A stretch of 64,000 nucleotides of DNA from Aliidongia dinghuensis (GCF_014643535.1 NZ_BMJQ01000018.1:62001-126000); one strand, 5' to 3'; positions 40,045-49,830 are shown, counted from the first letter of the stretch. A program made the numbers and translations. The notes: a model not told the origin generated them from the sequence alone.

Positions 40045-40219
40045 AGCGTGACACAGGCGAGTTTGGTCACCCAAGCTACGGCAGTTTCACTGCGACCGAG
40101 ATGCGAACCTCTGCCAGGCCGCTTCCCGATCCTCGAAGCGGCCGTTCCGCTTTCATCGGTCAAACTCGCCCTGATGCGTGGTGGCTGTCGAAGGCCCCGG
40201 CAGGCGCAGCCGTCGACCC

Positions 40220-42229
40220 TCAGTTCTCGCCCAGAAGCTTGATCGTCCGCGAAACGACGGCCTCCGGCGTGATCCCGAACCGGCGATAGAGCGCATCCGC
40301 GGGACCGGATGCGCCGAAACCCGACATGCCGACAAGATCGCCGTCCGGGCCGAGCCATTGATCCCAGCCGAACCGGACGGCGGCTTCGATGCCGATGCGG
40401 ACGCCCGATGGACCCAGCACCATGCGCCGATAATGCTTGTCCTCGGCGCCGAACAGGTCCCAGCACGGCATGGAGACGACCGCCGTCGGGATACCTCGCT
40501 CCTGCAGCACGGTGCGCGCTTCGGTCGCGATCGCCACTTCGGAGCCCGTCGCGAGCAAGGTCGCCCGCCGTTCGCCGCCCGTCGCATCGGCCAGCACATA
40601 GGCGCCGCGCGCGCTCTTGTTTTCCGCCGTGGCGTCGCGTCGCAACAGCGGAAGCTGCTGCCGGGCAAAGATGAGCGATGTCGGGCCGTCTGTGCGCGAC
40701 AGCGCGATTTCCCAGGCCTCCGCCGCCTCGATCGCATCGGCCGGGCGGATCACGCGCATATTGGGCATGGCGCGCAGCGCGGCGAGGATCTCGACCGGCT
40801 GGTGCGTCGGGCCGTTCTTGCCGATGCCGATCGAATCATGGCTGAACACGAAGACGACCGGCAGCCCCATGAGCGCCGCCATGCGCATCGCCGGCCGCTC
40901 GTAGTCGGAGAAGGCGAGATAGGTCACCGCCGCGGGCCTGATGCCGCCGTGGGCGGCCATGCCGTTGGCGAGCGATGCCATGACGTGCTCGCGCACGCCG
41001 CAATGGAGATAGCGGCCGGCGCGGTCCGCGCGGGCGAAGGCCGCGAGATGTCGCTTGTGGTTGGTCGGCGCCTCGAGATCGGCGCAGGCGACGAAAATCT
41101 CCGGCACTTCGTCGTAAAGCGCGCTTACGATGTCACCGGAGGCCTGGATCGAGAAGCGCGGGCTCGGATCGGCAAGCGCCGCCTGCTTGGCCGCGAGGAT
41201 CGTCTGGCACCACCCCGCGGGCAGGTCGCCGGCCATCGTGCGCTCGAACACGGCGCGGTCCTCGCTCGAGAGCGCTTCGAGCCGTGCCTTCCATGCGGCA
41301 TGGCATTGCGCATTGCGCCGGCCTGCAGCACGCCACGCCTCGGTGATCGTGTCCGGGATCTCGAACGGTGTCGCCGCCCAGTCGAACAGGGCGGCCATGT
41401 CGGCACGGTCAGTTTCGTAGAGCTTTGCGCTGTGGCCGCCCCGTTGTCCCTGCAGCCGCGGGATGCCGCGCGCGATCGTCGTACGGGCGGCGATGAGCGT
41501 TGGGCGAGGATCGGTGCGGGCGGCGGCGAATGCGCCAGCCGCAGCCCTCAGGTCATGGCCGTCGATCTCGACGACATGCCAGCCGGCGACGCGGAACCGG
41601 TCGGCGACATTCTCCGAGATCGAGAGCTCGGTCGAGCCGTCGTCGGTGATGCGGTTGTCGTCCCAAACGAAGGCGAGCTTGCCCAGGCCCAGGTGACCGG
41701 CGAGCGCGATCGCCTCCTGGCCGACACCTTCCTGCAGGCAGCCATCGCCGACGAAGGCCCAGGTCATGTGGTCGACGATGCCGTCGCCGAAGCGGGCGTT
41801 GAGATAGGCTTCGGCGATCGCCATGCCGAGCGCGTTGGCGATGCCCTGGCCAAGCGGGCCGGTCGTCGCCTCGATGCCGGCGGCCGGGTCATATTCCGGA
41901 TGACCGGCGCAGTGCGAGTCGAGTTCACGGAAGGATTTCACCTGGTCGAGCCCGATCTTGGCATAGCCGCTCAGATGCAGCAGCGCGTAGAGCAGCATCG
42001 AGCCGTGGCCGTTCGACAGCACGAAACGGTCCCTGTCCGGCCAGGTCGGGTCGGCCGCGAGGAACTTGAGCTCCCCGGCAAAGAGGGCGGTTGCCAGCTC
42101 CGCCATGCCGAGCGGCACGCCCTGATGCCCTTCGCCGGCCTTCAAGATGGCGTCGACCGAGAGAAAGCGGATGGCGTGCGCCATCTGCTGAAGCATTTCC
42201 GCAGAGGGCGTGGCTGTGCTCGACGGCAT
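40220..42229 (-). CDS. Transketolase, full length
   Basis: 669 residues. ThDP/Mg motif GDGCLQEGVGQEAIALAGHL with DDNRITDDG, substrate loop GHPEYDPAAGIEATTGPLGQ, and the catalytic glutamate in CGVREHVMASLANGMAAHGG. Pyrimidine and C-terminal domains are complete (VFVFSHDSIGIGKNGPTHQP; the end VVSRTIKLLGEN). It is a normal Tkt by all visible signs. Its place in a TRAP-transporter cluster with a second, split transketolase suggests a role in the breakdown of the imported sugar rather than only the pentose phosphate pathway (inference). Confidence 0.93.
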   Translation of the reverse strand: MPSSTATPSAEMLQQMAHAIRFLSVDAILKAGEGHQGVPLGMAELATALFAGELKFLAADPTWPDRDRFVLSNGHGSMLLYALLHLSGYAKIGLDQVKSFRELDSHCAGHPEYDPAAGIEATTGPLGQGIANALGMAIAEAYLNARFGDGIVDHMTWAFVGDGCLQEGVGQEAIALAGHLGLGKLAFVWDDNRITDDGSTELSISENVADRFRVAGWHVVEIDGHDLRAAAGAFAAARTDPRPTLIAARTTIARGIPRLQGQRGGHSAKLYETDRADMAALFDWAATPFEIPDTITEAWRAAGRRNAQCHAAWKARLEALSSEDRAVFERTMAGDLPAGWCQTILAAKQAALADPSPRFSIQASGDIVSALYDEVPEIFVACADLEAPTNHKRHLAAFARADRAGRYLHCGVREHVMASLANGMAAHGGIRPAAVTYLAFSDYERPAMRMAALMGLPVVFVFSHDSIGIGKNGPTHQPVEILAALRAMPNMRVIRPADAIEAAEAWEIALSRTDGPTSLIFARQQLPLLRRDATAENKSARGAYVLADATGGERRATLLATGSEVAIATEARTVLQERGIPTAVVSMPCWDLFGAEDKHYRRMVLGPSGVRIGIEAAVRFGWDQWLGPDGDLVGMSGFGASGPADALYRRFGITPEAVVSRTIKLLGEN

Positions 42230-42298
42230 GGCAATGGATCCGTTGTCGGGCGACCTTGGCGTCGCCGCGGATGAGGGAAAGGCGGGACGATTGCGGCG

Positions 42299-44191
42299 TC
42301 AGAGGAAGCCGATCGAGATCCAGGGGACGGCGGCGACGAGCACGAGGCCGATGAACAGGGCCACGAGATATCCCACGATCGGCTTCATGCCTTCGTCCGG
42401 ATTGACGCCGCCGATTGCCGTCGCGCAGTAGTAGCCGACGCCGAACGGTGGCGCGAACAGGCCGAGGCCCATCGCCAGGATCACGACCATCGCATAGTGC
42501 ACCTCGTGGATCCCGAGCGAGCGGGCGATCGGGAACAGGAGCGGCCCGAACAGCACGATCGAGGGTATGCCCTCGAGCACGGAGCCCAGGATGGCGAAGG
42601 CGACGATCGAGACGAACATGAAGGTGACGGCGCCGCCGGGCAGGCTGCCCATGACGCGGGCGAGATCCTGGCTGAAACCCGACTGGGTCAGCGACCAGGC
42701 CATGCCGGTGGCGGCCCCGATGATGAGCAGGATCGCGCCCGACAGGCAGGCGGTCGAAACCAGCATGGTCCCGAGCCGCCGCCACTCGAACTTGCGGTAG
42801 ATCAGCAGGCCGACGATGGCGGCATAGACGATACCGATCGTCGAGACCTCCGTCGCCGTCGCGATACCCTCCATGACCGCGCCGCGGATGACGAAGGGCA
42901 GAAGGATGGCGGGCGAAGCGATGGCGGCCGACCGGCCGATCTCGGCCCAGCTCGCGCGCCGGACGCCTGAGAGATCGTCGCGCCGATAGCGCCAGCGCAC
43001 GAGAACGCAAAGCGCGATGCCGAGCACGACGCCGGGCAGGAGGCCGCCGGAGAACAGTGCTGCGATCGAGACGCCGGTGACCGAACCGATGGTCAAGAGG
43101 ACCAGGCTCGGCGGAATGGTCTCGGTCTGCGCGCCGGTTGCCGCCAGGAGGGCCACGAGATCGCCCGGCTTGGCGCCGCGCTTGATCATTTCCGGGAACA
43201 GCACGGGCGTCACCGCCGCCATGTCAGCCGCCTTCGAGCCGGAGATGCCCGAGACGAGATACATGGCGCCGATGAGTACGTAGGAGAGCCCGCCGCGGAC
43301 ATGGCCCAGGCAATTGGCGAGGAAGGCGACCATGGCGCGCGCCATGCCCGTCATCTCGATCAGCATGCCGAGGAAGACGAACAGCGGCACGGACAAGAGG
43401 ATGATGTGGCTCATGCCCTCGTCCATGCGTCCGACGACGACGGCCAGCGGCACGGAGGTCGTGAACGACAGGTAGCCGGTGGTCGCGAGGCCGAAGGAAA
43501 ACGCGATCGGCACGCCGGCGAACACGCTGAGCGAGACCAGGCCGACGAAGAAGATCAGCAGGTTGGCATTGCCGAGCGGCCGCAGCAGCGGCGCCAGCTC
43601 GTGCCCGAGCAGGCCCAAGCAAACGACGCCGAACAGGACAAGGCCGGCGCGGACCGGGGATGCGGTGCGGAGCAGCCGCAGCACCGCGGAGAGCGCCATG
43701 AGCCCGGTGCCGACCGGCAGGGCGAGCGCCCGCCAGCTGCTCGGGATATCGAGTGCCGGCAGCGTCACGAAGCCCTCGTCCTCGACGAAATCCAGGCCGG
43801 GGCGGACGATCGCCAGCAGGAAGACCAGGGGGGCGGCGACGGCCAGCAGCTCCAGCGTCGCGCGCAGGTCGGGCGACGCCTTGGCGACCAGCGCCGTCAT
43901 GCGCATGTGCTCGCCGCGCTGAAAGGCGATGACCGCGCCCAGCATGGCGAGCCAGATGAACAGAAGCGAGGCGAGCTCGTCCGACCAGACGATCGGTGCG
44001 CGGAAGACGTAGCGCATCGTCACGCCGACGAAGAGCACGATGATTTCGGCGACGACGAGGGCCGCGGCCGGGATTTCGACCATCCGGGCAAGCAGGGTCT
44101 CGACCTGCCGCACGGCGCGCCGCCAACCGGACACCTCGGCGGCCTTCATTGCGAGATCCGCCCCCATGGCCGCATCCATCATGACGCTCAC
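42299..44191 (-). CDS. TRAP transporter, fused DctQ-DctM permease
   Basis: 630 residues. The N-terminal third is a DctQ small subunit with four helices (VAEIIVLFVGVTMRYVFRAP, then SDELASLLFIWLAMLGAVIA), joined to a DctM large subunit of about 12 helices (SVFAGVPIAFSFGLATTGYL, VLFPEMIKRGAKPGDLVALL, the end GYLVALFIGLVLVAAVPW). It is a sodium-driven importer using the DctP protein encoded upstream, whose stop overlaps this start by four bases. Fused permeases are a known minority form. Confidence 0.93.
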   Translation of the reverse strand: MSVMMDAAMGADLAMKAAEVSGWRRAVRQVETLLARMVEIPAAALVVAEIIVLFVGVTMRYVFRAPIVWSDELASLLFIWLAMLGAVIAFQRGEHMRMTALVAKASPDLRATLELLAVAAPLVFLLAIVRPGLDFVEDEGFVTLPALDIPSSWRALALPVGTGLMALSAVLRLLRTASPVRAGLVLFGVVCLGLLGHELAPLLRPLGNANLLIFFVGLVSLSVFAGVPIAFSFGLATTGYLSFTTSVPLAVVVGRMDEGMSHIILLSVPLFVFLGMLIEMTGMARAMVAFLANCLGHVRGGLSYVLIGAMYLVSGISGSKAADMAAVTPVLFPEMIKRGAKPGDLVALLAATGAQTETIPPSLVLLTIGSVTGVSIAALFSGGLLPGVVLGIALCVLVRWRYRRDDLSGVRRASWAEIGRSAAIASPAILLPFVIRGAVMEGIATATEVSTIGIVYAAIVGLLIYRKFEWRRLGTMLVSTACLSGAILLIIGAATGMAWSLTQSGFSQDLARVMGSLPGGAVTFMFVSIVAFAILGSVLEGIPSIVLFGPLLFPIARSLGIHEVHYAMVVILAMGLGLFAPPFGVGYYCATAIGGVNPDEGMKPIVGYLVALFIGLVLVAAVPWISIGFL

Positions 44192-45219
44192 CCCAGCTTG
44201 CCGACGGCGCCTTCGAGCAGGTCCCAGGCCTCGTCGCCGTATTTCGACTTCCAGTCGGCATAGAAGCTCGTCCTGCCGAGCGCCGCCCGGAAGGCGTCAC
44301 GGTCGACGTCGAGGAAGCCGATGCCCTTGGCCGTCAGATCGGTGCGCAGCGATTGGCTGAGCGCCGCGATGTCGGCGCGCTGCTTGGCGCCGGCGGCATC
44401 GAGCTCGCGCGTGACGATCGCCTGGACGTCGGCCGGCATCGCGGCCCAGGCGCGGCGATTGGCGAGGGTGATGTAGCCGTCCCAGACATGGCCCGTCATG
44501 GAGATGTATTTCTGCACCTCGTAGAGCCGGGCCGAATAGATGATCGCGAGCGGGTTTTCCTGGCCCTCGACCACCTTGGTCTGCAGGGCGGAATAGAGCT
44601 CGTTGAAATTGATCGGCGTGGGCCCGGCCTCGAGCGTCTTGAACACCGAGGTCAGCATCGGCGCCGGCGGAACGCGGATCTTGAAGCCCTTCAGGTCCTC
44701 CGGCGTCTTGATCTCGCGCGTGGACGAGCTGATCTGGCGGAAGCCGTTGTCCCAGAACTTCGCCGGGGCGATGAGCCCGGCCTTGGCGATCTGATCGCGG
44801 ATATGGTTGCCGAGCGCGCCATCCATCGTCTTCCAGACGACGTCGTAGCTCGGGAAGGCAAAGCCGGTGTTGACGATGCCCGCCACGGGCACGAGCGTCG
44901 CCAGGATCGACGTGGCCAGGTTGAAGAATTCGACGCCGCCGTTGCGCACCTGGCCGAGGAGGTCGGTGTCGGATCCCAGTTGGTTGGCCGGGAACAGGTG
45001 GAACTCGACCCGGCCCGAGGTCGCCTCGCGGATACGGTCGATCGCCTCTTGGGCGCGGGTATTGACCGGGTGCGTCGGGTCCTGGCCGGTCGCATATTTG
45101 TAGGTGAATTCAGCGGCATCGCCGCGACGGGTGATGAGGGTGACGAGCGGCAAGGCCGCAGCGCCGGCAAGGAAGCGGCGGCGCGTCGTCCGGGACTGGA
45201 CGATGGTCTTCAAGGTCAT
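44188..45219 (-). CDS. TRAP transporter substrate-binding protein (DctP family)
   Basis: 343 residues with a twin-arginine signal: SRTTRRRFLAGAAALPLVT, so it is exported folded. The mature part includes ATGQDPTHPVNTRAQE and FPANQLGSD, then IRVPPAPMLTSVFKTLEAGP with the conserved arginine that binds the substrate carboxylate. Start at MTLKTIVQ is supported by GGAGGGGAG seven bases upstream. The cargo is probably an acidic sugar derivative or short hydroxy acid, in line with the neighbouring enzymes (inference). Confidence 0.93.
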   Translation of the reverse strand: MTLKTIVQSRTTRRRFLAGAAALPLVTLITRRGDAAEFTYKYATGQDPTHPVNTRAQEAIDRIREATSGRVEFHLFPANQLGSDTDLLGQVRNGGVEFFNLATSILATLVPVAGIVNTGFAFPSYDVVWKTMDGALGNHIRDQIAKAGLIAPAKFWDNGFRQISSSTREIKTPEDLKGFKIRVPPAPMLTSVFKTLEAGPTPINFNELYSALQTKVVEGQENPLAIIYSARLYEVQKYISMTGHVWDGYITLANRRAWAAMPADVQAIVTRELDAAGAKQRADIAALSQSLRTDLTAKGIGFLDVDRDAFRAALGRTSFYADWKSKYGDEAWDLLEGAVGKLG

Positions 45220-45286
45220 GACGTTTCTCCCCTCCATGAGCGCCGGTTTTCCGGCTTGTCTCGTTGATGTGCTCAGGTTCACGTAC

Positions 45287-46195
45287 TTAGGTTTCGGGTC
45301 GCCCTCCCAAGGCGCGATAGGCGCGAATGACCTGGCTGTCGTCGAGCGCGCCGAAGCCGCGACCGGAGACCGACAGGAAGAGCTGGTGGGCGAGCGCCGC
45401 CATCGGCAGCGCCGCCTTCGCGTCGCGCCCGGTCTCGAGCACGATGCCCAGGTCCTTGACGAAGATGTCGACGGCGCTCGTCACCCGCGGTTCAGTCTCG
45501 AGCATGCGCGGCCCGCGATCCTTGAGCATCCAGCTCGAGGCGGCCGACCCCGACACGATGTCGAGCATCTGGTCCATGTCGAGACCGAGCCTTTCAGCCA
45601 GCGACAGGGCTTCGGCCGCGACGGCCAGATGCACGCCGCACAGCAGCTGATTGACTGCCTTGGCCGTCGCCCCTTGGCCGGGGGTGCGGCCGACGGTGAC
45701 GGCCTTGGTGCCGAGTGTATCGAGCACAGCGCGCACGCGGGCGATCGGACCGGCCTCGCCCGCCGCCATGATGGTGAGCGTGCCGGCTGCAGCCCCCACG
45801 ACGCCACCCGAGACGGGCGCATCCACGAAGCCATAGCCGGCGGCTGCGACACGCTCGGCGATGCGGGCGACGCGCTCTGGCGGGGCGGTTGCCATCAGGA
45901 CCACGACGGCGCCCGGTGCCAGCGCCGACAGCGCGCCAGTCTCGAACAGCACGCTTTCAGCCTGCGCGGCATCGACGACCATGAGCACGGCGGCATCGGC
46001 GCCGTCGAACGCGCTGCTTGGGCTTCCGGCCGCAATCCCGCCGGCGGCCGCCAATGCCCCGCGCGCCTCAGGCCGGATATCGTAGCCTCGGACGGCGAAG
46101 CCGCGGGCGACCAGATTCTTCGCCATCGGCAGACCCATGGCGCCGAGCCCGACGAAACCGATCGTGCGCTGTGCCTGCGCGGTCTCGGCCGTCAT
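45287..46195 (-). CDS. Beta-hydroxyacid dehydrogenase (3-hydroxyisobutyrate dehydrogenase family)
   Basis: 302 residues. Rossmann motif FVGLGAMGLPMAKNLVARGF, substrate motif FVDAPVSGGVVGAAAGTL and the catalytic lysine in GQGATAKAVNQLLCG. It belongs to the tartronate semialdehyde reductase/L-threonate dehydrogenase/HIBADH family. The start overlaps the stop of the transketolase C-terminal subunit gene (ATGA), so both enzymes probably act in one pathway. The exact hydroxy acid is unknown. Confidence 0.9.
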   Translation of the reverse strand: MTAETAQAQRTIGFVGLGAMGLPMAKNLVARGFAVRGYDIRPEARGALAAAGGIAAGSPSSAFDGADAAVLMVVDAAQAESVLFETGALSALAPGAVVVLMATAPPERVARIAERVAAAGYGFVDAPVSGGVVGAAAGTLTIMAAGEAGPIARVRAVLDTLGTKAVTVGRTPGQGATAKAVNQLLCGVHLAVAAEALSLAERLGLDMDQMLDIVSGSAASSWMLKDRGPRMLETEPRVTSAVDIFVKDLGIVLETGRDAKAALPMAALAHQLFLSVSGRGFGALDDSQVIRAYRALGGRPET

Positions 46196-47226
46196 GGCGC
46201 CGATCTCCCGAGCCAGTCCCTGGTCCGGGCGACGACGGCCCCGCTCGAGATGCCGTAGCGATCGTGCAGCGTCGGCAGCGCGCCGGCGTCGAGAAATTGA
46301 TCGGGCAGCGCGATCTGCCGGAACGATGGAAACACGCCCGAGCGCATCAGCAGCCCCGCGATCGCCTCGCCCAGGCCGCCGACGATCGAGTGGTTCTCGG
46401 CGACGATCACCAGCCGGCCGGGCTTGCCGGCGGCAGCGAGGATGGCCGCCTCGTCGAGCGGCTTGATCGTCGGCACATGGAGCACCGCCGCATCGATCCT
46501 GTCTCCCGCGAGCGCCTTCGCCGCCTCGAGCGTGCGCATCGTCATGAGGCCGGAGGAGATGAACAGCACGTCCGCCCCGTCGCGCAGCAGCGCCGCCTTG
46601 CCGAATTGGAAACGGTAGTCGTACTCGTCGAGCACGAGCGGGACCTGCCCGCGCAGCAACCGCATGTAGACCGGGCCGGGATGCGCCGCGATCTGCGGCA
46701 CGGCCTCGCGGATGTCGAGCGCGTCGCACGGGTCGACGATCGCGAGATTGGGCATGCCGCGGAAGATCGCCAGGTCTTCGGTCGCCTGATGGCTCGGGCC
46801 ATAGCCCGTCGTGAGGCCAGGCAGCGCGCATATGATCTTCGCCGGCAGGTTCTCTTCGGCGATCGCCATGCAGATGAAATCATAGGCCCGGCGCGACGCG
46901 AACACGGCATAGGTCGTTGCGAACGGCACGAAGCCTTCGCGCGCGAACCCGGCGGCCGCCCCCATCAGCAGCTGCTCGGCCATGCCCATCTGATAGAACC
47001 GGTCGGGATGGGCGGCGGCGAAGACATGCAGGTCGGTGTATTTGCTCAAGTCGGCCGAGAGCCCGACGATATCGGCGCGCTCCGCGGCGAGCCGGGCCAG
47101 CGCATGGCCGAAGGGAGCTGCCTCGGTCTTCTGATCGGGCCCCGCGATCGAGGCGATCATGGCCGAGGTCGTGAGGCGCGGCTTCGACGGGTCCGCCTTG
47201 GCGAAGGTCTTCTTCATGAGGCTCAT
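46192..47226 (-). CDS. Transketolase, C-terminal subunit
   Basis: 344 residues covering the pyrimidine-binding and C-terminal domains of a split transketolase. Motifs: AHPDRFYQMGMAEQLLMGAAAGFAREG with the catalytic glutamate, LTTGYGPSHQATEDLAIFRG and a transketolase C-domain (VLFISSGLMTMRTLEAA, GGLGEAIAGLL). The gene pair differs from the full-length transketolase of the same cluster, so it is not a broken copy. Start overlaps the N-terminal subunit stop. Split transketolases are known in apiose and sulfoquinovose catabolism; substrate here is undefined. Confidence 0.92.
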   Translation of the reverse strand: MSLMKKTFAKADPSKPRLTTSAMIASIAGPDQKTEAAPFGHALARLAAERADIVGLSADLSKYTDLHVFAAAHPDRFYQMGMAEQLLMGAAAGFAREGFVPFATTYAVFASRRAYDFICMAIAEENLPAKIICALPGLTTGYGPSHQATEDLAIFRGMPNLAIVDPCDALDIREAVPQIAAHPGPVYMRLLRGQVPLVLDEYDYRFQFGKAALLRDGADVLFISSGLMTMRTLEAAKALAGDRIDAAVLHVPTIKPLDEAAILAAAGKPGRLVIVAENHSIVGGLGEAIAGLLMRSGVFPSFRQIALPDQFLDAGALPTLHDRYGISSGAVVARTRDWLGRSAP

Positions 47227-48074
47227 CGGCCCGCTCCCTCGTCGAGCATGGCGAGCGCCTTGTCCCACTCGTCGGCATCGACACGGATGAAGTGGTTCTT
47301 GTCGCGGGCCTCGAGGAACGGCACGCCCTTGCCCATGAGCGTGTCGCAGACGATGACGCGCGGCACCGGCTCGCCATGGTTGCGCGCCGCGTCGAAGGCG
47401 GCGACGAGTGCCTCGATGTCGTTGCCGTCGATACGCTGGGTGAACCAGCCGAAGGCGCGCCATTTGTCGTCGAGCGGCTCCGAGGACAACACCTTGGAGG
47501 ACGGCCCGTCGGCCTGCTGGTCGTTGACGTCGACGATGGCGATGAGATTGTCGAGCCGCCAGTGCGCGGCGCCCATCGCCGCTTCCCAGGTGGCGCCCTC
47601 GCCGAGCTCGCCGTCGGAAAGCAGGTTGTAGACGAAGGACTTCGAGCCCTTGCGCTTGAGTGCCAAGCCCGTCCCGACCGCGATCGTCAGTCCTTGGCCA
47701 AGCGAGCCGCCCGTGATCTCCATGCCCGGCGTATAGGACGCCATGCCGGACATCGGCAGGCGGCTGTCGTCGCCGCCATAGGTTTCGAGCTCGTCCGCCG
47801 GCACGATGCCGGCCTCGATGAGGGCCGCATAGAGTGCGATCGCGTAATGGCCGATCGAGAGGTAGAAGCGGTCGCGGCCCTCCCACTCCGGTTCATCGGC
47901 GCGGTAGGTCATGGCGTGGAAATAGGCGACCGCCAGGATATCGGCACAGTCGAGCGCCTGGGCGATGTAGCCCTGGCCCTGCACCTTGCCCATCTTGAGC
48001 GCGTGACGGCGGATGGCATGGGCCCGCCCGGCGAGCCGGCTGTTGTGCCCGAGGATCGGCGTGGAGGCGTTCAT
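47223..48074 (-). CDS. Transketolase, N-terminal (ThDP-binding) subunit
   Basis: 283 residues. HAIRRHALKMGKVQGQGYIAQ begins the pyrophosphate-binding domain; GGSLGQGLTIAVGTGLALK and SDGELGEGATWEAAMGAAHW (the GDG motif is S-DG in this enzyme) with IVDVNDQQADG form the ThDP site. Complete when paired with the next gene. It lies nine bases downstream of an SDR gene, as part of the leftward cluster SDR-tktN-tktC-HIBADH-dctP-dctQM-tkt. Confidence 0.92.
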   Translation of the reverse strand: MNASTPILGHNSRLAGRAHAIRRHALKMGKVQGQGYIAQALDCADILAVAYFHAMTYRADEPEWEGRDRFYLSIGHYAIALYAALIEAGIVPADELETYGGDDSRLPMSGMASYTPGMEITGGSLGQGLTIAVGTGLALKRKGSKSFVYNLLSDGELGEGATWEAAMGAAHWRLDNLIAIVDVNDQQADGPSSKVLSSEPLDDKWRAFGWFTQRIDGNDIEALVAAFDAARNHGEPVPRVIVCDTLMGKGVPFLEARDKNHFIRVDADEWDKALAMLDEGAGR

Positions 48075-48083
48075 GGGCGGCCC

Positions 48084-48833
48084 TCAGTGGATCAACATGC
48101 CGCCGTTGACGTCGATCGTGTTGCCGGTCAGGTAGGCCGACAGATCGGACGCCAGGAACAGGAAGACGTTGGCCACGTCCTGGGGCACGCCCAGCCGGTT
48201 GAGCGGGATGCCGGCGAGGATTTCCGTGCGTTTCTCGTCCGAAATCTTGCCGGCGTTGATGTCGGTCTGGATCAGGCCGGGCGTCACGCAGTTGACCCGG
48301 ACCCCGTCGCCGCCCAACTCGCGCGCCATCGCCTTGGCGAGGCCGAGGACGCCGGCCTTGGCCGCGGAATAATGCGCGCCGCCGAGGATGCCGCCGCCGC
48401 GCTGGGCCGAGACCGAGGACATGCAGGCGATCGAGCCCGACTTCGCTGCGCGCATGTGCGGCATCACCGCCTGGCTCAGGAACAGCACGCCCTTGAGGTT
48501 GACGTCCTGGATGCGGTCCCAGTTCGCCTCGTCGATATCCCAGACCTTGATGGCCTGAGTGATGCCGGCGTTGTTGATCAGGATGTCGATGCGGCCGAAG
48601 GCGCTGATGACCTGGGCGACGGCGCGCTCGCAATCCGCCTTGTTGGTCACGTTGCAGCCGATGCCGAGATGGTCGGGGCCAAGTTCGGCCGCCGCGCGCC
48701 GGGCGCCGTCGGCATCGAGATCGAGGATGGCGACGCGGGCGCCTTGCTCGACGAACGTGCGGGCTGTGGCGAAGCCGATCCCGCGCACGCCGGCGGCACC
48801 CGAAATGACGGCGAATTTGCCCTTCAGCAGCAC
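48084..48833 (-). CDS. Short-chain dehydrogenase/reductase of the TRAP/transketolase cluster
   Basis: 249-residue classical SDR. FAVISGAAGVRGIGFATART is the cofactor motif, ILINNAGITQ the NNAG motif, and CMSSVSAQRGGGILGGAHYSAAKAG holds the catalytic Ser, Tyr and Lys. Its C-terminus, LTGNTIDVNGGMLIH, is of the FabG/sugar-alcohol dehydrogenase kind. As the first gene behind the divergent LysR, it likely oxidises the imported substrate to a ketose for the transketolases (inference). Confidence 0.91.
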   Translation of the reverse strand: MLLKGKFAVISGAAGVRGIGFATARTFVEQGARVAILDLDADGARRAAAELGPDHLGIGCNVTNKADCERAVAQVISAFGRIDILINNAGITQAIKVWDIDEANWDRIQDVNLKGVLFLSQAVMPHMRAAKSGSIACMSSVSAQRGGGILGGAHYSAAKAGVLGLAKAMARELGGDGVRVNCVTPGLIQTDINAGKISDEKRTEILAGIPLNRLGVPQDVANVFLFLASDLSAYLTGNTIDVNGGMLIH

Positions 48834-48909
48834 GTCTTCCTCCCAAGGCGGTGTTTATTGGGGCGGGATCTTGCCGAGCGGCAGGACAAACGAAAAACAC
48901 AAAAATTGC

Positions 48910-48922
48910 TTCAATCGATGAA
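48910..48922. promoter_or_regulatory. Candidate LysR box
   Basis: TTCAATCGATGAA is a TTCA-N5-TGAA dyad that fits the T-N11-A LysR form. It lies between the SDR start and the LysR start and is 21 bases before the latter. Confidence 0.4.
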
Positions 48923-48942
48923 TTATGTTCATCTGTTGCTCC

Positions 48943-49830
48943 ATGCGAACCCTGCCACTCGGCCCTCTGCAAGCCTTCGAAGCCGCCGCCAGAAACGGCT
49001 CTTTCCGTGCCGCGGGCGAAGAACTCGGCGTCTCCCCGAGTGCGGTCAGCCACGCGATTCACAAGCTGGAAGATTGGGTCGGAGGTGAATTATTTGAGCG
49101 TGAGGGGCGAGCCGTGCGACTCAATCCCGGCGGCGAGGCGCTGTTCCGGCAGGTGTCGGCCGGCTTCGACGAAATCCGGCACGGGCTCGAGATCGTCGGC
49201 TCCCGCTCGGGCAATGTGCTGCGGCTTCACTGTGCCCCGAGCATGGCCGCACAATGGCTCATGCCGCGGCTCAAGCGCCTGATCGCGGAGCAGCCGGGCC
49301 TCGAAGTGCGGTTGTCGGCAAGCACCGATTACCCGCGCTTCCTCAATGACGAGTTCGATGCGGACATCTGCTATGGCCCGCCGCGCCAGGAAGGCCTCAT
49401 CACCCTGCCGCTCGGCGAGGAGACGGTGACGCCGATGTGCGCGCCTGATCTCGCCCGGCGGATTGCCTCGGTCGAGGATCTCCGGGCGCTCGACCTGATC
49501 GAGAGCGAGCATAAACGGGTCCGTTGGTCGGCGTGGTTCGCCGCCAACGGGTTGACGCCGCCACCGCCGCGCGGCAGCCGATTCGACCGCAGCTTCATGG
49601 CCATTGCCGCTGCCGTTGACGGCATGGGGGTGACGCTGGAATCAACGCGGCTTGCCGAAAGCGAGCTGGCGAGCGGCCGGCTGGTCGCTCCCCTCGCCGG
49701 CAAGGCCAATGACGTGAGCTATGTCGGGCACTACCTCGTCTTTCCGCACCTGACAAAGCCCCGCCGCGCCGTCCGTTCGTTCACGGGCTGGATCTCGCGT
49801 GAGCTGAACCTGGATTTGCCGGCGGTTTGA
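48943..49830 (+). CDS. LysR family regulator (GcvA-like)
   Basis: About 295 residues, beginning MRTLPLGPLQAFEAAARNGSF with the HTH continuing RAAGEELGVSPSAVSHAIHKL. GcvA-type features are the LPLGPLQAFEAAAR start and the DADICYGP segment in the effector domain (usually D.AIRYG). The end SFTGWISREL is also typical. The ATG at 48943 is preferred to an in-frame one six codons earlier. It is divergent from the SDR and probable regulator of the transketolase/TRAP cluster. Confidence 0.9.
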   Translation: MRTLPLGPLQAFEAAARNGSFRAAGEELGVSPSAVSHAIHKLEDWVGGELFEREGRAVRLNPGGEALFRQVSAGFDEIRHGLEIVGSRSGNVLRLHCAPSMAAQWLMPRLKRLIAEQPGLEVRLSASTDYPRFLNDEFDADICYGPPRQEGLITLPLGEETVTPMCAPDLARRIASVEDLRALDLIESEHKRVRWSAWFAANGLTPPPPRGSRFDRSFMAIAAAVDGMGVTLESTRLAESELASGRLVAPLAGKANDVSYVGHYLVFPHLTKPRRAVRSFTGWISRELNLDLPAV

